Source of the DNA: AP-15 sp963814865
GTDB taxonomy: Bacteria > Pseudomonadota > Alphaproteobacteria > ATCC43930 > CGMCC-115725
DNA length: 64,000 nt
NCBI GenBank assembly: GCA_963814865.1
Contig: CAWFEN010000006.1
Coordinates: forward strand, 40,992 to 104,991
Reading direction: 5' to 3'
Part shown: piece by piece, positions 17,853 through 27,254 of the stretch
Numbering within the stretch: position 1 is the first letter of the stretch
How the letters are laid out: each line of letters opens with the position of its first letter
Notes under the pieces: model-generated
The model's input: only the letters and a program-made list of their open reading frames with translations
What the model was told of the DNA's origin: nothing
Databases searched by the model: none
Made by a program: the position numbers and the translations under genes

Positions 17853-19451
17853 TTACGCCTCGATCAGCTGGCGGAATTGCGCGGGTTCGGCCGGTTCCCG
17901 GCTGCGGCTCGGGAGCATGGCGTCGCATTCGCTGCCGCGAGCGGCGGGCCTGCCATCGTCTCGACCGTCGTCGCCCGCATGCGACGCCAGCAGCGACGGC
18001 AGGCGCGCGCCGAGATGGCCGGCAAGCGCCTCGCATTGCCGCCGGATGTCGGGCACCGATGTCACTTCCCAGAACGCCGGCCTGGTCACCGGCCCAACCG
18101 CGTAGAGCCGCGGCCAGATTTCTCCCTGGCGATTGCGCAGGGCGCAGGCCGAGCCGACATCCAGACCCAGCCGGTGATGGTCCGGCCGAACATCGCCGCG
18201 ATCGAGCAAGGCGCGGATCAGCGGATCGACGATCCGGGCGTAATCGCATCCCGGGCCGGAGCAGTTGATGACGCGCCGAACGAAAAGACGCTGATCGGCA
18301 TCGCTGCGGCGTGGTCGATGGATGACCGAGACGCCGTCGGGCGTCGCCTGCATCTGACGAATCCGGGTCGCCGCCGTGACCAGCCGGCCGCGGGCGATTG
18401 CCTGTTCGATCCGGTCGGCCACCGCCGGTGCGATACGGTGACGGTGCACATCCCACCACGGCCGCAAGTGACGAATGAAGCGCGCCCGCTCCTCATCCGG
18501 CATCGCCTGCCAGATGTCCTGCGTCACCGGACGCAACCCGTCGATCACCGCCCGCCAATCGCCGCCCCGCGCCGCGAGGTGCGCAATTTCTTCGCGCAGC
18601 ACGCGGGTCAGCCTCAGCGCGCTGGCCGGCAACGGGCACGCGATCGGCGTGGCTGGCGGCGCCGGGCCCTGGGCATGCCGGCGCGGCAGCAAGCCCCTGC
18701 GGGACAGCGCATGGATGCAAGCGGTATGACCGCGGTCGAGCAACGAGATCGCGGTATCGACCATGGTCAGCCCGGTTCCGATCAGCAGCACAGGGTCGGC
18801 CGGGTCGAGATCGCTCAGCGCATCAGGCGCCCAGGGATCGGGACGATAGCGCTCGCTGTCGTAAAAGCTCGGCTCGGCGAGCGGCGGCGGCTCGGGCGGG
18901 AAATTGCCGACGGCGAGAACCGCGATATCCGCCTCGGTCTTCCGCCCTCGATCGAGATGCAGGGTGACGCCACCGCGCGAGATGCGCAGATCCAGGACCT
19001 CGCCGCGCGTCAGCACGAGCCTGCCGCCGCGGCCGGCGGCCCGCCGGAATTCTTCCTTGAGATGATGCCGGATATAATCGCCGAAAACATTCCGGGCGAC
19101 GAAAAAGTTCGGCGTCACGGCGGCCGTGTCGGGCTTGCCGCGGCCGCGCAACCAGTCGAGAAAATCATTCGGCTGATCGGGAAAGGCGCTCATCCGCCCG
19201 GCCGGCACGTTCAGCAGGTGGTGCGGGTTGCCGGTCGAATAGGCCAGACCACGGCCGAATTGCGGACTTCGCTCAATCAGGTGAATACGCACCGCGGGTG
19301 GACATCGCCGCAGCAGATGCTGTGCCAGCAGCGTGCCGCTGAAGCCCGCCCCGATGACCGCTATTGCCGGCGGCCGCGGCGCCGGTGCCTGGATCGCGCT
19401 CGAGACCGGCGGGGAGACGGCAGACATTGTCATACCTCCGGATTGGCTCAC
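17853..19451 (-). CDS. FAD/NAD(P)-binding oxidoreductase (NAD_binding_9 type)
   Basis: 532 residues. An N-terminal FAD-binding Rossmann motif (IAVIGAGFSGTLLAQHLL) is followed by GRGLAYSTGNPHHLLNVPAGRMSA-type residues typical of this family. A second dinucleotide motif lies in LLIGTGLTMVDTAISLL and a GPVTRPAFWEVTSVPDIR ending. The specific reaction is unknown. It is encoded between cysH and the AsnC remnant; the same-strand neighbour cysH suggests, weakly, a sulfur-related role. A sigma-70-like promoter lies 52 bp upstream. Confidence 0.88.
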   Translation of the reverse strand: MSQSGGMTMSAVSPPVSSAIQAPAPRPPAIAVIGAGFSGTLLAQHLLRRCPPAVRIHLIERSPQFGRGLAYSTGNPHHLLNVPAGRMSAFPDQPNDFLDWLRGRGKPDTAAVTPNFFVARNVFGDYIRHHLKEEFRRAAGRGGRLVLTRGEVLDLRISRGGVTLHLDRGRKTEADIAVLAVGNFPPEPPPLAEPSFYDSERYRPDPWAPDALSDLDPADPVLLIGTGLTMVDTAISLLDRGHTACIHALSRRGLLPRRHAQGPAPPATPIACPLPASALRLTRVLREEIAHLAARGGDWRAVIDGLRPVTQDIWQAMPDEERARFIRHLRPWWDVHRHRIAPAVADRIEQAIARGRLVTAATRIRQMQATPDGVSVIHRPRRSDADQRLFVRRVINCSGPGCDYARIVDPLIRALLDRGDVRPDHHRLGLDVGSACALRNRQGEIWPRLYAVGPVTRPAFWEVTSVPDIRRQCEALAGHLGARLPSLLASHAGDDGRDDGRPAARGSECDAMLPSRSREPAEPAQFRQLIEA

Positions 19452-19502
19452 GCGGGGCAGGCGCAGCTCGATTGCCGAGATCCGATCGCAAACTATAATT
19501 TC

Positions 19503-19531
19503 TATCTACACCATAGGAATAATAATTTCAA
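19503..19531 (-). promoter_or_regulatory. Promoter of the FAD-protein gene
   Basis: On the minus strand, TTGAAA (19526-19531), 17 bp and TAGATA (19503-19508) form a promoter 52 bp before the start at 19451. The region is strikingly AT-rich for this genome. CTAT and ATAG half-sites at its edges may be an operator. Confidence 0.55.
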
Positions 19532-19628
19532 AGCGACCGACGCCTGTCAAGAGGTTTCGATCGGGCATCATGTTTCCTGCCGGCGGCAACCTGGTTTCGG
19601 CCGGCCGCCGCCGACCGGGCTTCGGGAT

Positions 19629-20417
19629 TTACGGGTCGAGGCGCGTTGGTCGAGGCAGGTGGATGCCGCACTCCGTCTTGCCCTGGCCGCGCCAGCGGCC
19701 CGCGCGCCGATCCTCGCCCGGCAGAACCCGGTCGGTGCAGGTGATGCAGCCGATCGACAGGTATCCCGCCGCTTCGAGCGGATGCCGGGGGAGATTGCGC
19801 GCGGCCAACTCATCCGCGACCCGGCTTGGCGACCACCCTGCTACCGGATTGATCTTGATGCGGCCCCGGTCGTCCGCTTCGAACATCGGCAATTCGGCCC
19901 GAGCGGCACCGTGGTAGCGCTTGCGGCCGGAAACCCAGGCGTCAAAGCCGCTCAGCGCGGCAGCGAGCGGCTCCACCTTCCTGACATTGCAGCAGCGATC
20001 GGGGTCGCTCAGCCAGAGCGCAGCGCGCGGATCGGCCGCCGCCAGCCGAGCGGGGTCCGGCACGACGGTGCGCACATCTTCGAGGCCGAGGCGGGCAACC
20101 AGCCGGTCGCGATATCGCAATGTCTCGCTGAACAGCTTGCCCGTATCGAGGAAAACAACCGGCGTGCGCCGGTCGATCTCGGCTATTTGCGCCAGGACCA
20201 CGGCGGATTCGGCGCCGAAGGACGAAACCACGGCCAACCGGCCGCGGAACTCGCTTTCGATCAGCGGGCGCAACAGCGTCGCGCCATCGAGCCCGGCGTA
20301 TCGTGCGGCCAACTCCCGGACCCGCTGCGCGTTCCGGACATTCGGGCGGTTCTCGTGCTCGGCCGCCGCGGCCGCGATTGGTCCCAGTTCTTCATCGTCC
20401 GCCATGCGCAAGGTCAT
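19629..20417 (-). CDS. cysH: Assimilatory adenylylsulfate/PAPS reductase
   Basis: 262 residues from the ATG at 20415-20417, with GGAG about 10 bases upstream. Reduces activated sulfate to sulfite in assimilation. Conserved SSFGAESAVVLAQIAEI, FLDTGKLFSETLRYRDRL, the Cys pair DRCCNVRK, GCITCTDRV and C-terminal ECGIHLP are present. The CC...CxxC set marks the [4Fe-4S]-containing type that normally uses APS. It is encoded next to an FAD protein but not in a cluster with cysND. Confidence 0.95.
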   Translation of the reverse strand: MTLRMADDEELGPIAAAAAEHENRPNVRNAQRVRELAARYAGLDGATLLRPLIESEFRGRLAVVSSFGAESAVVLAQIAEIDRRTPVVFLDTGKLFSETLRYRDRLVARLGLEDVRTVVPDPARLAAADPRAALWLSDPDRCCNVRKVEPLAAALSGFDAWVSGRKRYHGAARAELPMFEADDRGRIKINPVAGWSPSRVADELAARNLPRHPLEAAGYLSIGCITCTDRVLPGEDRRAGRWRGQGKTECGIHLPRPTRLDP

Positions 20418-20912
20418 CGGGCAAGCTTCTCCAACATGCACATCTTCGGTTCCTTGAATTTCAGGGGAAGATTGCTCGCCTGGCGCCCCCGTCGTTGCGC
20501 GCGTCGGCCGGGCACAGACCGCCGGTTCACCCGTGGCGAAAGCACCGCGAGCCATCCGGCATGGCGGGGCACCCAGCCGGGCGCTGCGCTCTACTCGTGG
20601 GGCTTCGGCGCGAAGCGCTGCGGGAGAGATGCCCGGCGAAGCGACCGATCGATCGAAAAGCCGGCTCGAAACTTTCGGGTCAACAACAGCGCGAGCGGCA
20701 CCAGATCGCCAGTGAGCCCGAGATTCGGCCAGTGCAAGGCATCGTATTGGGTCTCCCACCGAACCCGGCGCTACCGGTGCAGCACCTCGGGATCATAATT
20801 ACATAGATGAAAGGCTATTAATACGTCAACAACATTTTTAACATGTTATTATCGCTCGTTCCCCATCCGGCAGTCAGTCGGGCGCGACCCGCTGAGCGGG
20901 CCTTGCAAGGCC
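20418..20912. other. Intergenic region with AT-rich promoter-like tract
   Basis: No gene is supported in these 495 bases. An AT-rich tract at 20795-20850 holds TTGACG (20824-20829), an 18-bp spacer and TATGTA (20800-20805) on the minus strand, and an AACAT-N7-ATGTT inverted repeat (20831-20847). This is a plausible distant promoter and operator for cysH, leaving a leader of nearly 400 nt whose function is not visible. Confidence 0.45.
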
Positions 20913-22091
20913 TCACACGATCCCCGCTTGCCGCAGCCGCGCGATGTCTGCGCCCGCATAGCCGAGCTCGGCCAGGACGTCGTCGGTGTCGGCGCCAAGA
21001 TCGGGGGCGGGGCGGTAGAGACGGCACGGCGCCTCGGCGAATTTGATCGGAAAGCCGAGCATCTCGACCTCGCCATGGCCGGTATGCTCGGCCTTGACGA
21101 CCATCTCCTGCTCGATGATCTGCGGATCGGCAAAGACCTCCGGCAGGGTCTTGACCCGGTCGCAGGGCACGCCGGCGGCGTTGAGCTTGGCGATCCAATA
21201 GTCGCTGGTGCCGGCGGCGAGCCGTGCCTCGATTGCCGCATTCATCGCCCGACGGTTCCGCACGCGCAGATCGTTGGTGCGGAAGTCGGGATGATCGCGC
21301 AGCTCGGCCGCTTCCAGCGCGTCGATCAGGCGCTGATAGGATTGCTCCTGCGAGGGCGCGATCGCGATCTCGCCGTCAGCGGTGCGGAACATGCCGTAGG
21401 GCGAGACGATCGCGTGGTCGTTGCCGCTGCGTGCCGGCATTTCGCCGGTCGCGAGGTAGTTGGCGGCGAGAAAACCGAGGACGCTGACCATCGCATTGTT
21501 GAGGCTGGCGCCGACCTTCTCGCCCTGCCCGGTGCGGCCGCGGCGCAGCAATGCCGCGCACACGCCGAGCGCGCCCTGGAGGCCGGCGATCAGATCGGCG
21601 ATCGGCGGCCCGGCGCGCATCGGCGCGCCCTCGGGCTCGCCGGTCACGCTCATGAACCCGCTCATCGCCTGGGCGATGAAATCGAACGACGGGCGGTCGC
21701 GATAAGGGCCGCTCGAACCGAAGCCGGTGATGTTGCAGTAGACGAGGCCGGGATTGAGGATCGCGAGCCGGCCCTCGTCGAAGCCCATCGCCGCGAGCAC
21801 GCCGGGGCGGAAATTCTCGACCAGCACGTCGCTCCGCGCGATCAGCCTGGCCAATATCTCGCGGCCCTCGGCATTGCGCAAATCGAGGGTCAGCGAGCGC
21901 TTGTTGCGGTTGAACGCCGCGAAATACCAGCTGAGCCCGTCGCGGATGACGCCCTGCCGGCGGACCGGGTCGCCGGTGCCCGGCGTTTCGACCTTGATCA
22001 CCTCGGCGCCCATATCGGCGAGCATCATCGAGCAGAACGGTCCGGCGAGGATGCGGGTCAAGTCGACCACGCGCAGTCCCGACAACGGCAA
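20913..22091 (-). CDS. CaiB/BaiF-family (class III) CoA-transferase
   Basis: 392 residues. Transfers CoA between carboxylic acids by a ping-pong-like route with a catalytic Asp. Motifs: LRVVDLTRILAGPFCSMMLADMGAEVIKVE, NRNKRSLTLDL, VENFRPGV, YCNITGFGSSGPYRDRPSFD (catalytic Asp), GQGEKVGASL. I chose the TTG at 22089-22091, 7 bases after AGGAG, which starts the protein at LPLSGLRVVD; a longer form starting at 22130 lacks a good ribosome-binding site. Substrate unknown. Confidence 0.92.
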   Translation of the reverse strand: MPLSGLRVVDLTRILAGPFCSMMLADMGAEVIKVETPGTGDPVRRQGVIRDGLSWYFAAFNRNKRSLTLDLRNAEGREILARLIARSDVLVENFRPGVLAAMGFDEGRLAILNPGLVYCNITGFGSSGPYRDRPSFDFIAQAMSGFMSVTGEPEGAPMRAGPPIADLIAGLQGALGVCAALLRRGRTGQGEKVGASLNNAMVSVLGFLAANYLATGEMPARSGNDHAIVSPYGMFRTADGEIAIAPSQEQSYQRLIDALEAAELRDHPDFRTNDLRVRNRRAMNAAIEARLAAGTSDYWIAKLNAAGVPCDRVKTLPEVFADPQIIEQEMVVKAEHTGHGEVEMLGFPIKFAEAPCRLYRPAPDLGADTDDVLAELGYAGADIARLRQAGIV

Positions 22092-22241
22092 GCGGCATCT
22101 CCTATCCAATCGGCGGGTGCATCCTAGCATGCGGCGGCGCTGCCGCTGATCGGCCGTCGCGGCTGGCGCGGGCTGCTGCGAAGTTTCGGATTTTCGCAGG
22201 CAAAGCGGCTAAGCTGCGCCGGCCGAACGGGAGTTCGAACG

Positions 22242-24602
22242 ATGCTGCGCACCCTAGAAGGCAGTCCCGGCCGAGAGCGACAGGCGGAGCCGCGCGACAA
22301 GCTCGCCTGCCTGAGCGCGCTCGAGCGCAAGGTGCTGTGGCTGTCGACCTGGATGATCCATAACGCGAACCACCTGCGGCCGAACCGGGACGGCCTCAAG
22401 GTCGGCGGACACCAGGCCTCGAGCGCCTCGGTGGCGACGTTGATGACGGCGCTCTATTTCGACGTGCTGCGTCCGCAGGACCGGGTCGCGGTCAAGCCGC
22501 ATGCGTCGCCGGTGTTTCATGCCATCCAGCATCTGCTCGGGCATCAGCCGCGCGAGAAGCTGGAGCGGTTTCGGGCTTATGGCGGCGCCCAATCCTATCC
22601 GTCGCGGACCAAGGATGGCGGCATCGTCGATTTCTCGACCGGATCGGTCGGCCTCGGCGTCGGCATGACGTTGTTCAGCTCGATCGCGCAGGATTATCTG
22701 CGGCTGAAACATCTGGTTCCGACCGGGGAGCCGCCCGGCCGCATGATCGCGCTTGCCGGCGATGCCGAGCTCGACGAGGGCAATATTTTCGAGGCCTTGC
22801 TCGAAGGCTGGAAGCACGATGTCCGCAATCTCTGGTGGGTGATCGACTACAACCGCCAGAGCCTCGATGCCGTCGTTTCCGACCGGCTGTTCGGCCGCAT
22901 CGACGCCTTGTTCGAGATGATGGGCTGGCGCGTCGTCACCTTGAAATACGGGCACCTGCTGGAGGCGGCCTTTGCCCGCCCCGACGGGCATCATCTGCGC
23001 GAGTGGATCGACGGCTGCCCCAATTCGCTCTATTCGGCGCTGGTCTACAAGGGCGGCGAGGGCTGGCGCGAGCATCTGCTGCGCGACCTCAACCGCTACC
23101 CCGGAATTCGCGCCATCCTAGACGAGCACGACGATGCGGCGCTGCAGCAGCTGATGACCAACCTCGGCGGCCACGACATGGCTGCGGTCCTCGACGCCTT
23201 CCAGGCGATCGCCGATGACCGGCCGACCTGCTTCATCGCTTACACGATCAAGGGCTACGGGCTGCCGTTCGCCGGGCACAAGGACAATCATGCGGGGTTG
23301 ATGAACCTCGATCAGATGGCCTCGTTCCAGCGCGGCATGGCGGTGCCGCAGGGCGACGAATGGGACCGGTTCGCCGGCCTCGACGTACCGGCCGAGCGGC
23401 TCGCCGCATTTCTCCAGGAGGTCCCGCTCGCCGGGGCGGCGGCGCGCTGGCACGAGGCGCCCCCGGTGGCGGTCCCGGCGAGCCTGCCGGTTCCCCGCGG
23501 CGAGCGGCTGTCGACCCAGGAAGCGTTCGGCCGCATCCTCGGGGACATCGCCGCCGGCGACACGGATTTCGCCGACCGGATCGTGACGGCCTCGCCCGAT
23601 GTCACGGTGTCGACCAACCTCGGACCGTGGGTTAATCGCCGCGGGATCTTCGACCGCGCCGAACGTGCCGATACCTTTCGCGAGGAAAAGGTCGTCTCCG
23701 CGCAGCGCTGGGCGATGTCGCCGCAGGGCCAGCACATCGAGCTCGGCATCGCCGAGAGCAACCTGTTCCTGCAGCTCGCGGCTCTCGGCCTGGCCGCACC
23801 GCTGTTCGGCACCCGCCTGCTGCCGATCGGCACGCTCTATGATCCGTTCATCAAGCGCGGGCACGATGCGCTGAACTACGCCTGCTATCAGGATGCGCGC
23901 TTCATCCTGGTGGCGACCCCCTCGGGGATCACGCTTGCCCCCGAGGGCGGCGCCCATCAATCGGTCGGCGAGCCGCTGGTCGGGCTCGGCCAGCCTGGGC
24001 TGGTGAGCTTCGAGCCGGCCTTTGCCGACGAGCTCGCGGTGCTGCTGCGCTGGGCCTTCGCCGAGATCCAGCGCGATGGCGGCGAATCCGTCTATTTCCG
24101 GCTGTCGACGCGGCCGGTCGAGCAGCCGAAGCGGCAGCTCGCCCCGGACCTCGCCGCGGCGATCGTCGCCGGCGCCTATTGGCTGCGCGAGCCCGAGCCG
24201 GGAGCAGAGCTCGCGATCGCCTATTGCGGTGCCATCGCCCCCGAGGCGCAGGCGGCGCACCAGGCCATGGCCGAGGATGTGCGGCAGGCGGGGTTGCTGG
24301 CGATCACTTCGCCCGACCGCCTGCACCGCGATTGGCGGGCGGCCCAGGCGCGGGGCGCCGCGAGCACGGCGGAGCGGCTCCTGGCCCGGCTGAAGCCGGG
24401 CGCCGCCCTGGTCACCGTCGGCGATTTCCATCCGGCGACCCTGTCCTGGCTCGGCGCCGTCGCCCACAACCCGGTCGTCCCCCTGGGTGTCGACCGCTTT
24501 GGCCAATCAGGCGACATCCCGGACCTCTACCACGCCTACGGCATCGACGCCGACGCGATCCTCGACGCCGCCGCCCGCGCCTGCCTGATTGCGCTGCGTT
24601 AG
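22242..24602 (+). CDS. Transketolase-superfamily TPP enzyme (AceE-like pyruvate dehydrogenase E1)
   Basis: 786 residues, a little shorter than classic homodimeric AceE (about 890). The N-terminal TPP-binding domain has KVGGHQASSASVATLMTALYF, a SVGLGVG motif and the ThDP/Mg motif GDAELDEGN...WVIDYNRQSLD. The central Pyr domain has ELGIAESNLFLQLAALGL and PEGGAHQSVGEPL. The C-terminal transketolase domain ends with VTVGDFHPATLSWLG. Oxidative or non-oxidative 2-oxoacid decarboxylation is likely. No E2/E3 genes are adjacent, so the partner complex is uncertain. Confidence 0.88.
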   Translation: MLRTLEGSPGRERQAEPRDKLACLSALERKVLWLSTWMIHNANHLRPNRDGLKVGGHQASSASVATLMTALYFDVLRPQDRVAVKPHASPVFHAIQHLLGHQPREKLERFRAYGGAQSYPSRTKDGGIVDFSTGSVGLGVGMTLFSSIAQDYLRLKHLVPTGEPPGRMIALAGDAELDEGNIFEALLEGWKHDVRNLWWVIDYNRQSLDAVVSDRLFGRIDALFEMMGWRVVTLKYGHLLEAAFARPDGHHLREWIDGCPNSLYSALVYKGGEGWREHLLRDLNRYPGIRAILDEHDDAALQQLMTNLGGHDMAAVLDAFQAIADDRPTCFIAYTIKGYGLPFAGHKDNHAGLMNLDQMASFQRGMAVPQGDEWDRFAGLDVPAERLAAFLQEVPLAGAAARWHEAPPVAVPASLPVPRGERLSTQEAFGRILGDIAAGDTDFADRIVTASPDVTVSTNLGPWVNRRGIFDRAERADTFREEKVVSAQRWAMSPQGQHIELGIAESNLFLQLAALGLAAPLFGTRLLPIGTLYDPFIKRGHDALNYACYQDARFILVATPSGITLAPEGGAHQSVGEPLVGLGQPGLVSFEPAFADELAVLLRWAFAEIQRDGGESVYFRLSTRPVEQPKRQLAPDLAAAIVAGAYWLREPEPGAELAIAYCGAIAPEAQAAHQAMAEDVRQAGLLAITSPDRLHRDWRAAQARGAASTAERLLARLKPGAALVTVGDFHPATLSWLGAVAHNPVVPLGVDRFGQSGDIPDLYHAYGIDADAILDAAARACLIALR

Positions 24603-24630
24603 AGCGTTATCCGATTAAGTTGCACCATTC

Positions 24631-24716
24631 CTCGTCGCCCCCGCGAAAGCGGGGTCCAGGGCAACCGTGAAGTCGCTCGCCCCTGGGTTCCCGCTTTCGC
24701 GACGCTTTCGCGGGAA
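24631..24716. repeat. Palindromic intergenic element
   Basis: CCCCGCGAAAGCGGGG, a GGTCCAGGG...CCCTGGGTTCC pair and CCCGCTTTCGCGGG-type arms make nested inverted repeats between convergent genes. The GCGAAAGCGGG motif is a common alphaproteobacterial dispersed repeat. It may also act as a bidirectional terminator. Confidence 0.55.
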
Positions 24717-24760
24717 AGACGGTTCAATATGTTCGGAAAGCGCCCCAGACTAGCGCCGCC

Positions 24761-25939
24761 TTATTGCGGCCCGCTGCGCATCGAGGCCGGGTGGCCCGGC
24801 AGCTTGAACCGCTGCCCGGTGTCGGTCACCTTGGTTCCGTCGACCTTGAGCACCGACAGATCGCCGTCGATGAAATTACCGACGTAAAGATAGCTGCCGT
24901 CGGGGCTGAAGGCGACGCCTTCGGGCAGCGCGCCGACGGTGATCGAGCCGACCTTGCTGACCTTGTCGCCGTTGATCGCCAAGACCGCAACGCTGCCACC
25001 GTCATGGTGATAAAATATCGATTTGGGCCGGTTCGAGCCCTCCGCCTGGATCGAAACGGCGAGATCCCCCTTCGGGCTGATCGCGAGTCCCTCGGGCAAA
25101 TCGCCGACCACAACGTGGTCGATGACCCGCGGCGGGTTCACCGCGAGATCGATGACGCCGACCGTGTCGACATTTCCGTCCGAACTGCCGCCGCCGCCAT
25201 TGTCGGCGGTCAGCGCGAGCCTGCCGTCGGGAGTCACTGCGACGTTGTAGGGATAGATCCCGGTCGGCAGGTCGCGCTTGTCGTAAGTGACCTTGTCGCC
25301 GTCGATCGACAGCAGCGCCACCTTGTTGGCGGCCGGTTTAGCCGCGAGCGCGTGCCTGCCGTCGGGGGTGATGGCGACGGCCGAAACCTGGTCGGCCGCG
25401 GTTCCGACGGTCACCGTGCCGACGACCAGGACATCCTTGCCGCGGATCGACAGCACCGAAATCGTGCCGTCGCCGCGGTTGGCGACCAGCGCCAGATCGC
25501 CCTTTGAGCTGATCGCCATGCCCGAAGGCTGCCTGCCGACCGTCACCGTGCCGATCACCTTGGGCGGGCCCGATTTCAAATCGACAACGAAGACCTTGTC
25601 GTCGGGTGCGAGCATATGGCCCCAGCCCTCGATCACCGGTTTGAGCGAATTGGCGACGAGGGCGATGTCACCGGAAGGGACGATCGCTAGGTTGGTCGGC
25701 GGCCCGACGACCGAGTTCATCAACGGTATCGTCGCCGCGATGTGCGGAGCCGCCGGCTGGGAGATGTCGATCACCGACAGGGTGTCGTGGCCGGGTTCTC
25801 GAATCGTCGGCTGGAAGTTGGCGTCGACCCCGTTCTTCTCGTCGTTGCCGACGATCAGGGTCTGGCCGAAAACCGGCACCGAGACGCAGCCGAGCAGACC
25901 CACGGCCAACATCGCCGCGGTAAAATTCGACGAACGCAT
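24761..25939 (-). CDS. Secreted YncE-like beta-propeller protein
   Basis: 392 residues from the ATG at 25937-25939, which begins a signal peptide (MRSSNFTAAMLAVGLLGC, cut near VFGQ); an in-frame ATG 10 codons upstream is less likely. The mature part has repeated blades of the form TVTVGRQPSGMAISSKGDLALVAN, AVTPDGRLALTADN and GALPEGVAFSPDGSYLYVGN, typical of the 7-bladed YncE/SMP-30-like propellers. Periplasmic location; ligand unknown. Confidence 0.88.
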   Translation of the reverse strand: MRSSNFTAAMLAVGLLGCVSVPVFGQTLIVGNDEKNGVDANFQPTIREPGHDTLSVIDISQPAAPHIAATIPLMNSVVGPPTNLAIVPSGDIALVANSLKPVIEGWGHMLAPDDKVFVVDLKSGPPKVIGTVTVGRQPSGMAISSKGDLALVANRGDGTISVLSIRGKDVLVVGTVTVGTAADQVSAVAITPDGRHALAAKPAANKVALLSIDGDKVTYDKRDLPTGIYPYNVAVTPDGRLALTADNGGGGSSDGNVDTVGVIDLAVNPPRVIDHVVVGDLPEGLAISPKGDLAVSIQAEGSNRPKSIFYHHDGGSVAVLAINGDKVSKVGSITVGALPEGVAFSPDGSYLYVGNFIDGDLSVLKVDGTKVTDTGQRFKLPGHPASMRSGPQ

Positions 25940-26103
25940 CCTCCCCTCCATGGTTTTGCCGTGGCACATGCGCGCCGGTTCCGATGCTGCCCCGATTGTG
26001 CGCTAGCGACAAGCAGCGTTCCCGTTGGCGGAGTAAGCGCGCGCGCTTTCGGTTTCGAACTGACGATCTTTGCGATCGCCTGTTATCCGCCATCATCAGA
26101 GAT

Positions 26104-26514
26104 ATGTCAGGGATCGCGATCCTCAAGCTTCAGCGGGCGGGCTTTACCGAACAGCAGGTCCAGGCGCTGGCCGAATACCACGAGGCCGGAGCCGCGACGA
26201 AGAGCGACATCGGCGATCTTGAGAACAAGATATGCCGACCTCGACCGCAAACTCGATGCGGCTCGCTCGGATCTCGAGGCCAAGATGGACTGCTATGCGC
26301 TCCGATCTCGAGATCAAGACTCTCTGCACTCGACAGCAAACTCGACCGGACACGCTCCGATCTCGAACTGGCGACCGAAAGGGTCCGGCACGATCTCGAG
26401 CTGAAAATCGCCGAAGGCAAGGCCGAGACGATCAGATGGGTCGTCGGCGTCGGCTTCGCCCAGGTCGCGATGATCCTCGCGGTGCTGAGGCTGTTCCCGA
26501 GCGTGCATCCCTGA
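26104..26514 (+). CDS. DUF1640-like coiled-coil membrane-anchored protein with scrambled centre
   Basis: 136 codons. The start (MSGIAILKLQRAGFTEQQVQALAEYHEA) and end (AEGKAETIRWVVGVGFAQVAMILAVLRLF, a membrane segment) match the layout of small DUF1640/CCDC90-type proteins. In the middle the expected coiled-coil repeats (ADLDRKLDAARSDLEAKMD, MRSDLEIK, LDSKLDRTRSDLELATERV) are each readable but in three successive frames. The three +1 shifts sum to a full codon, so the reading frame recovers. The ORF is therefore uninterrupted but about 40 central residues are missense. It could be a decaying gene or a tolerated variant. Confidence 0.6.
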   Translation: MSGIAILKLQRAGFTEQQVQALAEYHEAGAATKSDIGDLENKICRPRPQTRCGSLGSRGQDGLLCAPISRSRLSALDSKLDRTRSDLELATERVRHDLELKIAEGKAETIRWVVGVGFAQVAMILAVLRLFPSVHP

Positions 26515-26886
26515 CCGGCGCGCAACACGGCGGTCAGAACCGATCGCATTCCCTCGCGGTTTTGACATAGGCGGCGGCGTCGGCCGGCAGCAGCCGGCGG
26601 GTGCTCGCGTACCACGCGCCAGGCACCCGGCCGATCCCGCGCGTTGTCGCGCTCGCGACGCGGGCGCGGGAACTGCCCTGATCAATATCTTGTGTCCGGT
26701 GAGCCTGGAGTAACGCCGCGCCGGGGAAGTATTCGAGCCTGATCCGACCCGCCATAAAACCAGGCATCAACCGAGGCTGGGGCGCGAAGAACTCGACCGC
26801 CGAGATCGATGCTTCGCGAGGACTTCTGACCGGTTGTCATAATGTACGTTCTGCGTCAAACCGTGGCGGGGGGCCGTTCGCCGCCT
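26515..26886. other. Non-coding stretch
   Basis: I see no supported gene, RNA or repeat in this stretch. Open frames here have no recognisable motif. Confidence 0.5.
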
Positions 26887-26977
26887 TTCAATAGCCGCGC
26901 GCCGGATCGCTCTGGTAGAGGAGGGGCGGCCTTCTTCGAAGCGGCGGAGGTTGTCGAGTACGATCGGGGCGGCGGCC
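26887..26977 (-). pseudogene. Duplicated 3' fragment of the downstream dehydrogenase gene
   Basis: This stretch matches 27326-27416 at DNA level (TTCAATA, CGCCGGATC, GAAGCGGCGGA, GTCGAG-ACGATCGG shared in order) and encodes AAAPIVLDNLRRFEEGRP, against TAAPIVLDTIRRFETGQP in the intact dehydrogenase. It is therefore a diverged copy of the last 30 codons, lying 15 bp after the antitoxin gene stop. Confidence 0.75.
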
Positions 26978-26992
26978 GCGCAATCGCAAGTG

Positions 26993-27247
26993 TTATCGAC
27001 CCCATCGATCCAGCTTGTCATCGGGCAAGGGATCAAAAAACTCGGGACCGATGCTGAAGTTGCCACGCATTGCCCCAAATTCGCGCTTTCCCTTGCGTAT
27101 GGCCGGCACCAACTTGGCGACCGGCGTTCGCCCGCGGGCAATCGTGATCACCTCGCCGGCTTCGACCCGCGCAAGAAGCTTTGACAGCTGCGTCTTGGCA
27201 ACATGAACCGGGCCGGTGCCATCCAATGAACGGCCCTCCTTGGTCAT
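26993..27247 (-). CDS. Orphan Phd/YefM-type antitoxin
   Basis: 84 residues. VHVAKTQLSKLLARVEAGEV, then ITIARGRTPVAKLVPA is the antitoxin DNA-binding domain; the tail FGAMRGNFSIGPEFFDPLPDD is typical of VapB-like partners of PIN toxins. An internal TTG at about 27226, 8 bases after AAGGAGG, is an alternative start. Where the toxin gene should begin, there is only a fragment of a dehydrogenase gene, so the toxin has been lost. Three 16-bp tandem repeats lie directly upstream and may be operator sites. Confidence 0.8.
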   Translation of the reverse strand: MTKEGRSLDGTGPVHVAKTQLSKLLARVEAGEVITIARGRTPVAKLVPAIRKGKREFGAMRGNFSIGPEFFDPLPDDKLDRWGR

Positions 27248-27254
27248 TCAATTA

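Noticed and set aside
17877..20798. 973-codon plus-strand open frame opposite the FAD gene and cysH
   Set aside because: It spans two convincing opposite-strand genes and their intergenic region, with typical shadow composition and no domain.
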